Of a DNA stretch of 64,000 bases, positions 17,524 through 26,520 are shown piece after piece. The stretch covers positions 1-64,000 of the forward strand of contig JAXFOK010000059.1 in assembly GCA_034180415.1 (NCBI GenBank), in the 5' to 3' direction. The notes under the pieces are model-generated. The model was not told the DNA's origin, did no database searches, and was given only the letters and a program-made list of their open reading frames with translations. Source of the DNA: CAKMMH01 sp927798255 (GTDB lineage Bacteria > Bdellovibrionota_C > UBA2361 > CAKMMH01). Positions within the stretch are counted from its first letter, which is position 1; each line of letters begins with the position of its first letter. Made by a program: the position numbers and the translations under genes.

Positions 17524-17701
17524 AGGTAAGTAACAAAATCCAATTACTACTGCGTCAAAAAATTCAATTTAAATTACTTCGTTATTTTAATAAATTTATT
17601 TTCGCTCTACCTCCAGTACACCTGCGAATAAATTTATCAAAATGACTAGTACTTTAAATGAATTTTTCGACTCGTTACGTAATTATATTTTTTATTTACC
17701 T
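17524..17701. repeat. 178-base near-perfect inverted repeat
   Basis: The left arm (17524 to ~17605) and right arm (~17624-17701) are complementary along almost their whole length. Examples are AGGTAA/TTACCT at the ends, CAATTTAAA with TTTAAATG, and ATAAATTTATT with AATAAATTTAT beside a short loop TCTACCTCCAGTACACC. Mismatches are scattered singly. The left arm carries TTACTTCGTTATTTT, shared with the elements at 9991-10190. No coding frame. It may be a MITE-like or REP-like element, or a strong 3' hairpin behind the tRNA transcript. Confidence 0.8.
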
Positions 17702-17978
17702 TTGGCTGCGTAGAGTAGAGCTTGTTGGTTCATGTTTTTGTTGATGGCAGTGAAAGGCTGAATAATTTTTATTGAATTTAAATATAATTTCTCTTTTTAG
17801 TCCATATTCATTAATATTTGATATAAATCTTGAAAATAGGCGTATATCAATTGTAACTAAAAAGCAATTTTCCAAAATGCTTCATAATTTAACGAACATT
17901 CTAATCTCATAACGCAATTGATTTTTTCACTGAACCTTAACAGTGTAGAGTAGATTTGCGTCTCTAATATTAGTTATA

Positions 17979-18876
17979 TTACTTATTTACTTCACTTAAA
18001 TTGATCATAGGAAGCATCGTTTCCCCAGATGAAATTTTTGGCAACTCTCCATTCCATTTCTCTGCAATTTTAAGTTTAATTAAATCAGGATGATTCTTTA
18101 ATGCTTCTGCTTCTCGTTTCATAGCCTCTGCTCTTGCTTTTGAAATAGTTTCTATTTTATATGCCTCAGCATCTGTCGCTAGCTTTATCTCTAACGCGCT
18201 GCTTCTGCTTGTGTTGATCTTCTTGCTTTTTCATTTTTTGCTTGTAATGCTTCTTGCTCAGCTTTAACTTTTAATTCAATTGCTCTGTTAAATTCTTGAG
18301 AAAAATCAAAATCTATTATCGCAACATTTGCAGCATTAAATGCACCAAGTAAATCTTTTGCTTTTAACGTATTATTTATAAAATTTGTTATTAATTCTTG
18401 TATTTCAGCTTTAACTTTTGCCCTTTGTGTTACAAGCTCCTTAGCAGTATATTTGGCTGTTACAGCTTTAAGTGACTCTAATATTGCTGGCTCAATAAGA
18501 GTTTATGCAATAGCTGATTCTAAGCCCATTTTTTTATAAACTTGAGGCGTAAAACTACTATTTAAAGAATATTAAACAGAAACTTGAGTACTTACAGTTT
18601 GTAAATCTTTTGATGACTATTCTGTATTGTGTTTATTATTTATAAGTTTTGTATTTATTAAAATTATTTCATCAATAAAGGGGGTTATAAAATGTAACCC
18701 TTTATGTAAAGGTTCATCTTTTACAGCTCCAAGTCTTTGATGTATTCCAATAGTACCTGCTTTTACCGTAGTAAATGATTTAAATAAGAGAGGAAATATA
18801 ATACCTAAAAATATTATTAATACTATTATATTTTTGGATTAACTGTTTGATTACTATGAGAATAATTCGTGACTAT
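17979..18876 (-). pseudogene. Prohibitin/SPFH-family protein, broken
   Basis: The reverse strand reads as a ~295-residue prohibitin-type SPFH protein: hydrophobic anchor IIVLIIFLGIIFPLLF, then AGTIGIHQRLGAVKDEPLHKG, SSKDLQTVSTQVSV, LIEPAILESLKAVTAKYTAKEL, AANVAIIDFDFSQEFNRAIE and a coiled, Glu/Ala-rich C-terminus. It is broken by three in-frame stops, after NTE, in SV*YSL and in AIA*TLIEP. The latter two stand where prohibitins normally have Gln. A frameshift lies before LEIKLATDAEAYKIE, another in the A run near the start, and an ATA stands where ATG is expected. Recently dead: the rest is intact. Confidence 0.88.
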
Positions 18877-18919
18877 GTTTATTTTTAACCCTTATAAAAA
18901 TTTAATTTTTCTTTTGTTA

Positions 18920-18929
18920 TTGTATACAA
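18920..18929. promoter_or_regulatory. Palindrome TTGTATACAA upstream of rpmE
   Basis: Same 10-bp palindrome as at 13711, here 154 bases before the rpmE start and in the gap between a dead gene and rpmE. Possible operator; weak evidence. Confidence 0.2.
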
Positions 18930-19019
18930 TTTATTATATTTTTAATAGTAATTAGTTGATTTTATATTATAAATAGGATAAACTCACAGGAAGTTTATAA
19001 GTTTACTAAGAAAATTAAT

Positions 19020-19050
19020 GAAGCTTTTTTACAAGGCTTCGTTTTTTATT
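19020..19050 (+). terminator. Hairpin plus T run in the rpmE leader
   Basis: GAAGC (19020-19024) pairs with GCTTC (19036-19040), followed by GTTTTTT. It lies about 35 bases before the rpmE ATG, downstream of a plausible promoter (TTGATT 18956, GATAAA 18977). It resembles a leader attenuator for L31, but could end an unseen short transcript. The stem is only 5 bp. Confidence 0.35.
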
Positions 19051-19082
19051 TATTTGTTATTTAAATAAGTTAAGAGATAATT

Positions 19083-19295
19083 ATGAAAAAAGATATACAT
19101 CCAGAATTTTATCAATCAAAAGTTATATGTAGTGGTTGTGGTAATACTTTTGAAGTTGGTTCTACATCAAAAGAAATTCATGTTGGTATATGCAACGAAT
19201 GTCATCCTTTCTACACAGGAAAACAAAAAATTATTGACTCTGAAGGTCGTGTAGATAAGTTTAGAAAGAAATATGCTAAGTTCCAAAATCAGTAA
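19083..19295 (+). CDS. rpmE: 50S ribosomal protein L31, zinc form
   Basis: 70 residues, normal L31 length. Zinc ligands Cys16, Cys19 (CSGC) and Cys37, Cys40 (CNEC) are all present, so this is the C+ zinc-containing paralog, followed by the diagnostic HPFYTGKQK and EGRVDKFRKKY. RBS AAGAGA before ATG. It lies 43 bases before rfbA in the same direction. A zinc-free copy, if any, is not in the window. Confidence 0.97.
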   Translation: MKKDIHPEFYQSKVICSGCGNTFEVGSTSKEIHVGICNECHPFYTGKQKIIDSEGRVDKFRKKYAKFQNQ

Positions 19296-19338
19296 TTTTA
19301 AGCTAAAGTAGTGATCAATAAAACCATAAAGGAGTTTA

Positions 19339-20271
19339 ATGAAGGGAATCATCTTAGCTGGAGGAACGGGGACAAGACTTTATCCACTAACAAAAGTTTG
19401 TTGTAAGCAATTGCTCCCTGTTTTTGATAAGCCAATGATATATTACCCTCTATCTACATTAATGCATGCAGGTATTAAAGATATTTGTATTATATCAACC
19501 CCTAAAGATACTCCTGTCTTAAAAGATTTTTTAGATGATGGAAGTAGGTTCGGGTTAAATTTTAGTTATATTGTTCAACAATTGCCAAAAGGTATTGCAG
19601 AAGCTTTTATTTTGGGTAAAGATTTCATTGGTGATGATAATGTAACACTAATCTTGGGAGATAACATTTTTTATGGTGATTTTGGACTTATTCAAGCTAT
19701 CAGAGACCATAAAAATGGAGCTACTATTTTTGGATACCCAGTAACTAACCCTCGAGATTTTGGTGTTATTGAATTTGATAACGAAGGAAAAGTTATAAGT
19801 ATAGAAGAAAAACCTCAAAAACCCAAGTCTAACTATATCGTTCCTGGTTTATATATATACGATAATGATGTAATTGATATCGCAACAAATTTAAAACCTT
19901 CAAAAAGATTAGAATACGAAATTACTGATGTTAATGTTGAGTATTTAAATAGGGGAAAATTACGAGTTTACCCTATGGGAAGAGGAGTCGCGTGGTTAGA
20001 TAGCGGCACAACATCAGCTTTATCTGAAGCTTCAACCTTTGTTGAAATTATTGAAGCAAGACAAGGTCTAAAAATGGCATGCCCAGAAGAAATTGCGCTA
20101 AGACTTGGATTCATTTCTTTAGATAAATTTAAAAATGAAATTGATAATATGAGTAGATGTCAGTATAGAACTTATCTTGAAGGTGTATATAGAGAAGTCT
20201 ACGCAAAGGCCAATAATATTAGTTTAGGCCAATTAGGAATATGTGATAAAAATTTATTACAAAATCTTTAA
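19339..20271 (+). CDS. rfbA: Glucose-1-phosphate thymidylyltransferase
   Basis: 310-residue RmlA/RfbA that makes dTDP-glucose from dTTP and glucose 1-phosphate, the first step to dTDP-rhamnose and related deoxysugars. Signature GGTGTRLYPLTKVCCKQLLPVFDKPM starts at residue 8; LILGDNIFYGD (~101-111) holds the metal Asp and EEKPQKPKS (~155-163) follows. The WLDSGT catalytic block is near 215. RBS AAAGGAG. rfbB, rfbC and rfbD are not adjacent. Confidence 0.95.
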   Translation: MKGIILAGGTGTRLYPLTKVCCKQLLPVFDKPMIYYPLSTLMHAGIKDICIISTPKDTPVLKDFLDDGSRFGLNFSYIVQQLPKGIAEAFILGKDFIGDDNVTLILGDNIFYGDFGLIQAIRDHKNGATIFGYPVTNPRDFGVIEFDNEGKVISIEEKPQKPKSNYIVPGLYIYDNDVIDIATNLKPSKRLEYEITDVNVEYLNRGKLRVYPMGRGVAWLDSGTTSALSEASTFVEIIEARQGLKMACPEEIALRLGFISLDKFKNEIDNMSRCQYRTYLEGVYREVYAKANNISLGQLGICDKNLLQNL

Positions 20272-20343
20272 AAATGTTTCAAAAAAATGCAAAATATAAT
20301 CAAGTTCTAAATATATTATTAATATATTAAAGAGGATATTTTA

Positions 20344-21996
20344 ATGCTTAAAGAACTTGATATAGAAAATTTAGCTATCATTAAAAAATCTGTAATTGAT
20401 TTTCATGATGGATTTAATGTTATTACAGGTGAAACTGGAGCTGGAAAATCTATCATTATTTCAGCTATAAATATGATTCTTGGCCAAAGAGCAAATTTAG
20501 ATGTAATTGGACCTAATGGGAATTCTTGCAAAATCCAGGCAATATTCGATTTATCATATTTTAAAGATGACACATACAATTTATTACCTGATATTGCAAA
20601 ATCTGATACAACAAATGAAAAAGAGCTTATAATATGTAGAATAATTAACAAAGACAAATCGCGTATATATATAAATGGTATTCTTTCTAACCTTTCTACT
20701 CTTGAGTTAGTAACATCTAAAATTATCTCCCTTTGTAACCAAAATGAACACGTTGATTTACTAAATCCGGCATATCATTTAACAGTATTAGATAGATACT
20801 CTAAACTTGATGATAAACTTAAAGAATATAAAGAAAAATATAAAAATTATAAGGAATTAGAAAAACAATATAACACTTTTGAGCTTAAAAGAAATGAAAC
20901 AGCACTTAGGATAGCTGAATTAAATGCTATAAAAGAAGATTTAGAAACTGTTAATTTATCAAATGGAAAGCATGCTTTTTTGGAAAACGAAATCAAAAAA
21001 TTTACTGAAATTGAAAAAATTCAGGAATTATCAAACGAAATATCAGACTTTTTAATGAATGATAATGGCTTATTTTGTATCGTAAACGAAATTAACAAAA
21101 GACTCAATAAAATTTCAAAATATGATGAAAGCGCTACATACCTAGAAGATAATTTCGCAAGTTTACAACCACTTATTTCTGATTTTGAAAATGAATTTAA
21201 TAAATACTCATCGTCACTAAACGTCGATAACGACTATTTAGAAAATCTTAGAGAAGAACTTTCTGATATTGCTAAATTAGAAAGAAAATATGCAACAAAC
21301 GAAGCAGGGCTTATTACAATGTATGAAAAAATCGTTAGTGAGTTAAATTCATACAAGGATTTTGATAACTTTGATAAATTAAAAGATAAAGTTATTGAAG
21401 CAAAACAAGAAGTTAGTAAACTTGCTCAATTATTATCAAATGAAAGAAAAATATTTGCTAAAAAGCTTCAAGAAAATGTAGAATTAGAGCTTAGTGAGCT
21501 AAATTTACCAAATGCGAAGTTTGAAGTTCAATTTAATAGGACAGAGATTGACGAAACAGGGGGCGATGATGTAGAATTTATGCTCTCTTTGAACAAAGGA
21601 TATGAAGTTAAGCCTTTAAAGAAAATTGCTTCTGGCGGTGAACTTTCAAGAATTTTACTTGTTCTAAAGAAAATTTTAAAAGATAAGTACGGCGTAAATG
21701 TTTTAGTATTTGATGAGGTTGATAGCGGAATGTCTGGAAAGACAGCACGCGCAGTAGGAATAAAGTTAAAAGAACTATCATCAACGTCACAAGTAATTTG
21801 TATTACACATTTACCACAAGTTGCATCGCTAGCTGATACTCATTATAAGGTGTTTAAAAATGATAGTAATTTAGTTTTAAGCCAAATAATTGAGATTAAA
21901 GGAGAAGATAGAATAGAGGAAATTGCAAGGATGATAGCTGGTTATGAAGTGACAGAAGCTTCAAAAGCTTCCGCAAGAGAGCTTATAGCATCTTAA
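20344..21996 (+). CDS. recN: DNA repair protein RecN
   Basis: 550-residue SMC-like ATPase that acts early in double-strand-break repair. Walker A GETGAGKS is at 29-36 and the long coiled coil runs ~150-370. The ABC signature GGELSRILLVLKKIL is near 427, and Walker B LVFDEVDSGMSGKTA near 455 is followed by the ITHLPQVAS His loop. The length and domain order are those of RecN. RBS AGAGGA. The M23 peptidase gene follows 33 bases later, probably in the same transcript. Confidence 0.95.
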   Translation: MLKELDIENLAIIKKSVIDFHDGFNVITGETGAGKSIIISAINMILGQRANLDVIGPNGNSCKIQAIFDLSYFKDDTYNLLPDIAKSDTTNEKELIICRIINKDKSRIYINGILSNLSTLELVTSKIISLCNQNEHVDLLNPAYHLTVLDRYSKLDDKLKEYKEKYKNYKELEKQYNTFELKRNETALRIAELNAIKEDLETVNLSNGKHAFLENEIKKFTEIEKIQELSNEISDFLMNDNGLFCIVNEINKRLNKISKYDESATYLEDNFASLQPLISDFENEFNKYSSSLNVDNDYLENLREELSDIAKLERKYATNEAGLITMYEKIVSELNSYKDFDNFDKLKDKVIEAKQEVSKLAQLLSNERKIFAKKLQENVELELSELNLPNAKFEVQFNRTEIDETGGDDVEFMLSLNKGYEVKPLKKIASGGELSRILLVLKKILKDKYGVNVLVFDEVDSGMSGKTARAVGIKLKELSSTSQVICITHLPQVASLADTHYKVFKNDSNLVLSQIIEIKGEDRIEEIARMIAGYEVTEASKASARELIAS

Positions 21997-22029
21997 AGAA
22001 ACTACTCTATTTATATTTTGTAGTTAAAA

Positions 22030-23040
22030 ATGCGTTTAAAAGATAAACAAATACAATTTTGGTATTTATTACCAAATTCAAAAGAATTAAGAAAATTTGA
22101 AATTGACGTTTTACCACTTATAGTCTTCATGTCTTTTTTCTTTTTATTTCTTTTTGGATTTTTTGCAGTTGGATTTTTTTCATCATCTAGTGCTATAACT
22201 CAAACCAAGAAGCATTTTGCTTATATGCTAGGAGATTTAAAATTAAGAAATTTAAAAAATGAAAAAGAGTTTTTAGAAAGAAAAAATACATATCTTGAAA
22301 CTGAGTTAGCAAAAATTCTTGATGCAAATAAAAAAATTTCCGAATATGAAATTAATATAAGTAAAAGAAATAAGGAACTTGCTGATTTAATAGAAAATAC
22401 AACTAAAATTGATATTGCAGCAAGCAGTAATTTAGTTAATGTTCCAAAGGCACCAATTGGCGGTCTAGAAAAAGACACTAATTCATCAGCTGATAAAAAT
22501 CTTATCAAAGATAGCTTTAATATCGAAAATTTCGATGATTTAAAAAGACAAGAGTTAATTAAACAAATGGATAAAATTAACAAAATGGTCCAAGTTTTGC
22601 CAATAGGATTACCATTAAAAAGCAATGTCATTAGCTCAAATTTTGGAATTAGACGTTCACCTTTTACAGGAAAAATTGTAAAACATTTAGGTATAGATTT
22701 TTCAGCTAAATATGGTGTGCCTGTTCATTCTACTGGAAAGGGCGTAGTCGTAAAAGCAAAATATAGCAATACTTATGGATATATGGTTGATATTAGGCAT
22801 AAAAAAAATGTAATTTCACGTTATGCACATCTTTCTAAAATTTTAGTACCTAAAGGAAAAATTATAAATAGGGGAGATATAATAGGATTAGTCGGTTCTA
22901 CAGGACGTTCAACTGGAAATCATTTACATTACGAAGTTAAAGTTAACAAAAAATCTGTTAATCCCATTTCATTTATTCAATTGGCAAACTATTTAGACTA
23001 TACAACAAACAGTGTGTATGCCGCACAAAAAATGGATTAA
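22030..23040 (+). CDS. M23 peptidase with coiled coil
   Basis: 336 residues: cytosolic head, one membrane span (~30-52, LIVFMSFFFLFLFGFFAVGFF), a coiled coil (~60-130), then an extracytoplasmic LytM/M23 domain (~195-320). Zinc ligands are His and Asp in KHLGIDFS and the HxH of GNHLHYEV, with SRYAHLS supplying another conserved His. All are present, so it should be an active peptidoglycan endopeptidase rather than an EnvC-like activator. The layout (TM, coiled coil, M23) resembles MepM/ShyA and cell-division factors. No NlpD LysM domain is seen. Confidence 0.88.
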   Translation: MRLKDKQIQFWYLLPNSKELRKFEIDVLPLIVFMSFFFLFLFGFFAVGFFSSSSAITQTKKHFAYMLGDLKLRNLKNEKEFLERKNTYLETELAKILDANKKISEYEINISKRNKELADLIENTTKIDIAASSNLVNVPKAPIGGLEKDTNSSADKNLIKDSFNIENFDDLKRQELIKQMDKINKMVQVLPIGLPLKSNVISSNFGIRRSPFTGKIVKHLGIDFSAKYGVPVHSTGKGVVVKAKYSNTYGYMVDIRHKKNVISRYAHLSKILVPKGKIINRGDIIGLVGSTGRSTGNHLHYEVKVNKKSVNPISFIQLANYLDYTTNSVYAAQKMD

Positions 23041-23925
23041 TTAAATATATTGAGATTTAATTGCATTAACAAAGTCTATACTAGTAAAAGATTTTTTACT
23101 TTCTGAAGTGCTAGTTATATTATCTACTAATGAAATGTCATCGTATATTGAAAATCTAGAATAGTGTAATTTTAAATAAACTTCTATAACTACTGCTAAA
23201 AAAATATATAAAGCATTAATAGTTATAAAATCAAATTTAAAAACAATTAATAATTCATACAATTGACTAACTATAATTGATGACGTTATCAAAAGTAACA
23301 ATTTCGTTGATATTTTCTGATATTTTCCTAAAAATAGTCTTGAAACTAAAAAAGCTGTGATTGAAATAATTACTGGTGTGACATAGTCAAAATTTAAGAC
23401 AGTGCTTTTAATAACATTAAAAAGTCCTGCAAACCCTGAAAAAATATTTGCCAAACTTAATATGTATAAGGAATTAATAAAAGAATTGTCTTTTTTTATT
23501 AGTAATGAAAATGTAAAAAAAGCAAAAATATTAATTATGACTAAAATAGAGAATAAACTAAATTCATTTAAACTATAATTAACCGAAATGCTATTTTCAA
23601 ACAATCTCGGATTAATTGATATATAGTTTATGATAATATTTGATAAACCTAAAATTAAAATATTAGACAGAAATTTATCGATTTTAAGTTTTATAAATAT
23701 AATATTACAAATTGCTAATATAATATTAAATAAAAATGGAATAATGACTGCCAAAAATAATGAACCAGTGAAGTTAAATAGTAATGCTGATAAAAAACCG
23801 GAAACACAAAAGCATGAACCTAATGCGATATTAGCAAATTTTAATTTCGAGCTACAAACATAAAAAGATATCGCAATTAACGATAAGATTAATCCGCTAT
23901 TTATACTATTTAATATAATACTCAT
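23041..23925 (-). CDS. TrpY-like ABC transporter permease
   Basis: 294-residue polytopic protein with about eight hydrophobic segments. Its opening (NSGLILSLIAISFYVCSSKLKFANIALGS) and the IKLKIDKFLSNILILGLSNI stretch match the pattern of the TrpY/BPD_transp_2 permease family. A soluble ~40-residue C-terminus (FSIYDDISLVDNI) ends the protein. It starts directly where the STAS gene ends and is the last gene of a three-gene operon with a TrpX-like binding protein. Substrate unknown (tryptophan, tyrosine or another solute). No ATPase gene is adjacent. Confidence 0.6.
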   Translation of the reverse strand: MSIILNSINSGLILSLIAISFYVCSSKLKFANIALGSCFCVSGFLSALLFNFTGSLFLAVIIPFLFNIILAICNIIFIKLKIDKFLSNILILGLSNIIINYISINPRLFENSISVNYSLNEFSLFSILVIINIFAFFTFSLLIKKDNSFINSLYILSLANIFSGFAGLFNVIKSTVLNFDYVTPVIISITAFLVSRLFLGKYQKISTKLLLLITSSIIVSQLYELLIVFKFDFITINALYIFLAVVIEVYLKLHYSRFSIYDDISLVDNITSTSESKKSFTSIDFVNAIKSQYI

Positions 23926-25176
23926 TTATTTAAATTCTCCCGTTTTAAATTCATTTAAGGAATTGAAGTAGCATATACCATCGACAAATGACGTTTCATT
24001 ATTGTTTATAGGGTCATTTATAATATGACACAAATCAAGTGCTTTATTATCCCTCATGAATGCTTCAATCAAATCATTCACTGAATCTTTGTACGAAAAC
24101 TTTAAAGGTTGATAATTAAAAATTAAACTATGTATATGTGTGAAAAGCGATGGATTAGAACCATAGTATGGTTTTAAAAATTTACTTATAATTTTATTTG
24201 TATTATTTATCGCAAATCCAACTAAGATAGCTATATGATTATGGTAATCATCTTGTGTTATAATTTTAAAATTATTATTAAAATTATTTATACTAAAAAT
24301 ATTGTTATTTTTACTGGCTAAAATAGCTTTTGTTAATTTTACTCCACAAAAATTTTTAATTTTTCCACAAATAACAAATGAAATAGCCTTAGATTTTGTT
24401 TGATTCATAAGGACTTTTAACAGATCTGATAAATTAAGTGAATTATTATCTTCATTGCTAAAATTAATAACATTACAAAAATCATTATACGCTCTTAAAG
24501 CATATAATGTGTGAATTTTATAAATAGAATTTTCATTAATATTATTTACTTTTTGATAATCTGGGTAACAATTATCTTTAGGAGGCATATGAAAAGTATA
24601 ATTTCCTATATTCAAAAATTCCCCAAAACTATCATGCGATGTCTTTATATCATATGATAAAGAGCCAAGTCCTAATCCAATTGTGCTAGGAGAGTATTGG
24701 AGCAAAAAAGGGTCTGTAGGAGCAAATTCTTGAAATTCAAATTTATCGGGATTTCCAAAAGCTTCAAGTGTAGTATTTGGTGTATGATATAATGCCTTAT
24801 AATACTTATATATAGTATTATCATCTTTTATAAATTTATTAGGTTTGTCGACAACAACGCTATGAGATGAGGTCTTTCCATAAATTATTGAACTAGCATT
24901 TTCTTTATTTAATATTTTCTCAAGCTCATATGAAGTATTTTTAAGTACAAGTGAACCATTAAATTCATTAAATTTGTTATGATTTTTAAGTAAAAAATCT
25001 AATCCTGCAGAGGATATTTCTTTTAAATTTGCACAATCAATTAAAACGTTAGTATATCCATTATCTAAAGTCTTAGATAAAATATTATTTAGATCTTTTG
25101 CAGTATTGGCGTCTAATCTTCCACCAATTGCAATCACAAATTCTTTTTCATTGTTTACATTAGTATCAACTTTCAT
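23926..25176 (-). CDS. STAS-domain protein with large unknown C-terminal domain
   Basis: 416 residues. Residues 1-~105 form a STAS (anti-sigma antagonist) domain: the central strand LIDCANLKEISSAGLDFLL keeps the Ser-Ser-x-Gly-Leu loop where SpoIIAA-type proteins are phosphorylated. Residues ~110-416 are a separate globular region (DPFLLQYSPSTIGLGLGSL, FGEFLNIGNYTFHMPP, SKAISFVICGKIKNFCG) I cannot name. No membrane segment. It lies between a binding protein and its permease with 14- and 0-base gaps. By analogy with STAS partners of transporters it may gate transport or connect it to a kinase. Confidence 0.65.
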   Translation of the reverse strand: MKVDTNVNNEKEFVIAIGGRLDANTAKDLNNILSKTLDNGYTNVLIDCANLKEISSAGLDFLLKNHNKFNEFNGSLVLKNTSYELEKILNKENASSIIYGKTSSHSVVVDKPNKFIKDDNTIYKYYKALYHTPNTTLEAFGNPDKFEFQEFAPTDPFLLQYSPSTIGLGLGSLSYDIKTSHDSFGEFLNIGNYTFHMPPKDNCYPDYQKVNNINENSIYKIHTLYALRAYNDFCNVINFSNEDNNSLNLSDLLKVLMNQTKSKAISFVICGKIKNFCGVKLTKAILASKNNNIFSINNFNNNFKIITQDDYHNHIAILVGFAINNTNKIISKFLKPYYGSNPSLFTHIHSLIFNYQPLKFSYKDSVNDLIEAFMRDNKALDLCHIINDPINNNETSFVDGICYFNSLNEFKTGEFK

Positions 25177-25190
25177 TAGTACACCATTAA

Positions 25191-26408
25191 TTATTTAATT
25201 ACTGAATTAGCATTTTTTATTAAATCCTGAGGAATATTAAATTCAATTTCATTTGCATGTTTTAAATTAACTGTAAGTTCATATAACTTAGCTAATGCAA
25301 TACTTTCTTTTGGTTTAAAATTATTATTTTTTAATAAATTATTAATTATTTCTCCTGTTTGAGAACCAAGAACAGTATAATTCACACCAAGAGATAAAAC
25401 ACCATTAAATTTTTCTAATTCTGTTTTTGAAAAAGCAATAATAGGCATTTTGATTTTTTCAAATATTTCTTTAACCTTTTGATTATTATTTAAGAATATA
25501 TTTGAAGTTATAAGAAGCACAACACTTTTCTCTGCATCGTTTTCTAATACTTGCAAATTTTCAATATCACTTTTATTCTTTACATTATACTTTATGTAAT
25601 TATTTATATGATATTTTTTAAATGATTCTATTAATTTCTTATAACCATATGCACTTTCTTGTTCTAAACTAGAATATAAAATAATTATTTGCTTATCAGC
25701 AAACGATTTCTTTATTACATTTGAAATTGATGTAAAAGCAAGGGGCGCACGTACTCCAAAAGTCTTCTTACTTATACTTAACTTTGAATTATCACTTAAT
25801 TTATTAGAACTTAACAAAAGAGTTGGTATTAAATAAGTATCTTTAAAGATATTTGAGAATTTTTCAAATATTAACTGAGAAAAAGTTACCACATACTTAT
25901 TATTAGTATCCGACTGAATTTCACTTATTATTTCTTGTAAATTATTAAAATCATAATTTAATACAAATGTTTTAACGTTAGTTTTAAATAATTTATCAAG
26001 ATCTAGAGATTTTTTAATGTTATCACTAATTTTATTAACTATAAAATTATCTTGAAAGCTAACAAAGTAAATATTAGTATCCTTATCTAGAGAATCTTTG
26101 TTAGCTATATTAGTTTTAGTTATAGTAGGTGTAAAAGAAATCTTTTCAATATCAGCTATTTTATTATTAATTATTTCATCTTTTGATTTTTTTATTTTAT
26201 TTTTTACAGACTCTTTTCTTCTTGCTATACGTTTTTGTATTTTTTGATTAATTTTATCATTGTTTTTATCAAGGTCGACCTTTAATTCGTTTATTTGTGA
26301 ATCATTCGGAATATCTAAATTTGATTTAGCTCTACTACGAGCCATAAGTAAAGCTTCTAAGACGAATATAACTATTATTGAATATATAACTCTCTTAAAT
26401 TCTTTCAT
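25191..26408 (-). CDS. TrpX-like ABC substrate-binding protein, membrane-anchored
   Basis: About 405 residues from the ATG at 26408 (a TTG 18 bases upstream is less likely). Residues ~1-22 form an uncleaved-looking anchor (VIYSIIVIFVLEALLMA), followed by a very basic coiled linker (~35-80, many K/R). The type-1 periplasmic-binding fold spans ~110-400, with TPTLLLSSNK, KTFGVRAPLAF, IIILYSSLEQESAYGYKKLIE and the family-type ending GVLSLGVNYTVLGSQTGEII. This resembles the COG2984/TrpX family. The charged linker is unusual for a soluble binding protein. First gene of the operon. Confidence 0.6.
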   Translation of the reverse strand: MKEFKRVIYSIIVIFVLEALLMARSRAKSNLDIPNDSQINELKVDLDKNNDKINQKIQKRIARRKESVKNKIKKSKDEIINNKIADIEKISFTPTITKTNIANKDSLDKDTNIYFVSFQDNFIVNKISDNIKKSLDLDKLFKTNVKTFVLNYDFNNLQEIISEIQSDTNNKYVVTFSQLIFEKFSNIFKDTYLIPTLLLSSNKLSDNSKLSISKKTFGVRAPLAFTSISNVIKKSFADKQIIILYSSLEQESAYGYKKLIESFKKYHINNYIKYNVKNKSDIENLQVLENDAEKSVVLLITSNIFLNNNQKVKEIFEKIKMPIIAFSKTELEKFNGVLSLGVNYTVLGSQTGEIINNLLKNNNFKPKESIALAKLYELTVNLKHANEIEFNIPQDLIKNANSVIK

Positions 26409-26520
26409 AAAATACAAAAAAAACAATAATAAAAACTTTTTGCTATCTATAGTTTATTAATTTTTATTGTTTTTTAAAAGTATCTTTATGAAAAAAAATT
26501 TTTAGACTAGTTACCAAAAT

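Noticed and set aside
17979..18876. Stop-codon reassignment (TAA/TAG read as Gln) in the SPFH gene
   Set aside because: All neighbouring genes terminate at TAA or TAG, and the gene also has two frameshifts and an unusable start, so it is simply dead.
23630..23863. Plus-strand ORF inside the permease gene
   Set aside because: It is antisense to a well-formed membrane protein and has no RBS or recognisable protein pattern.
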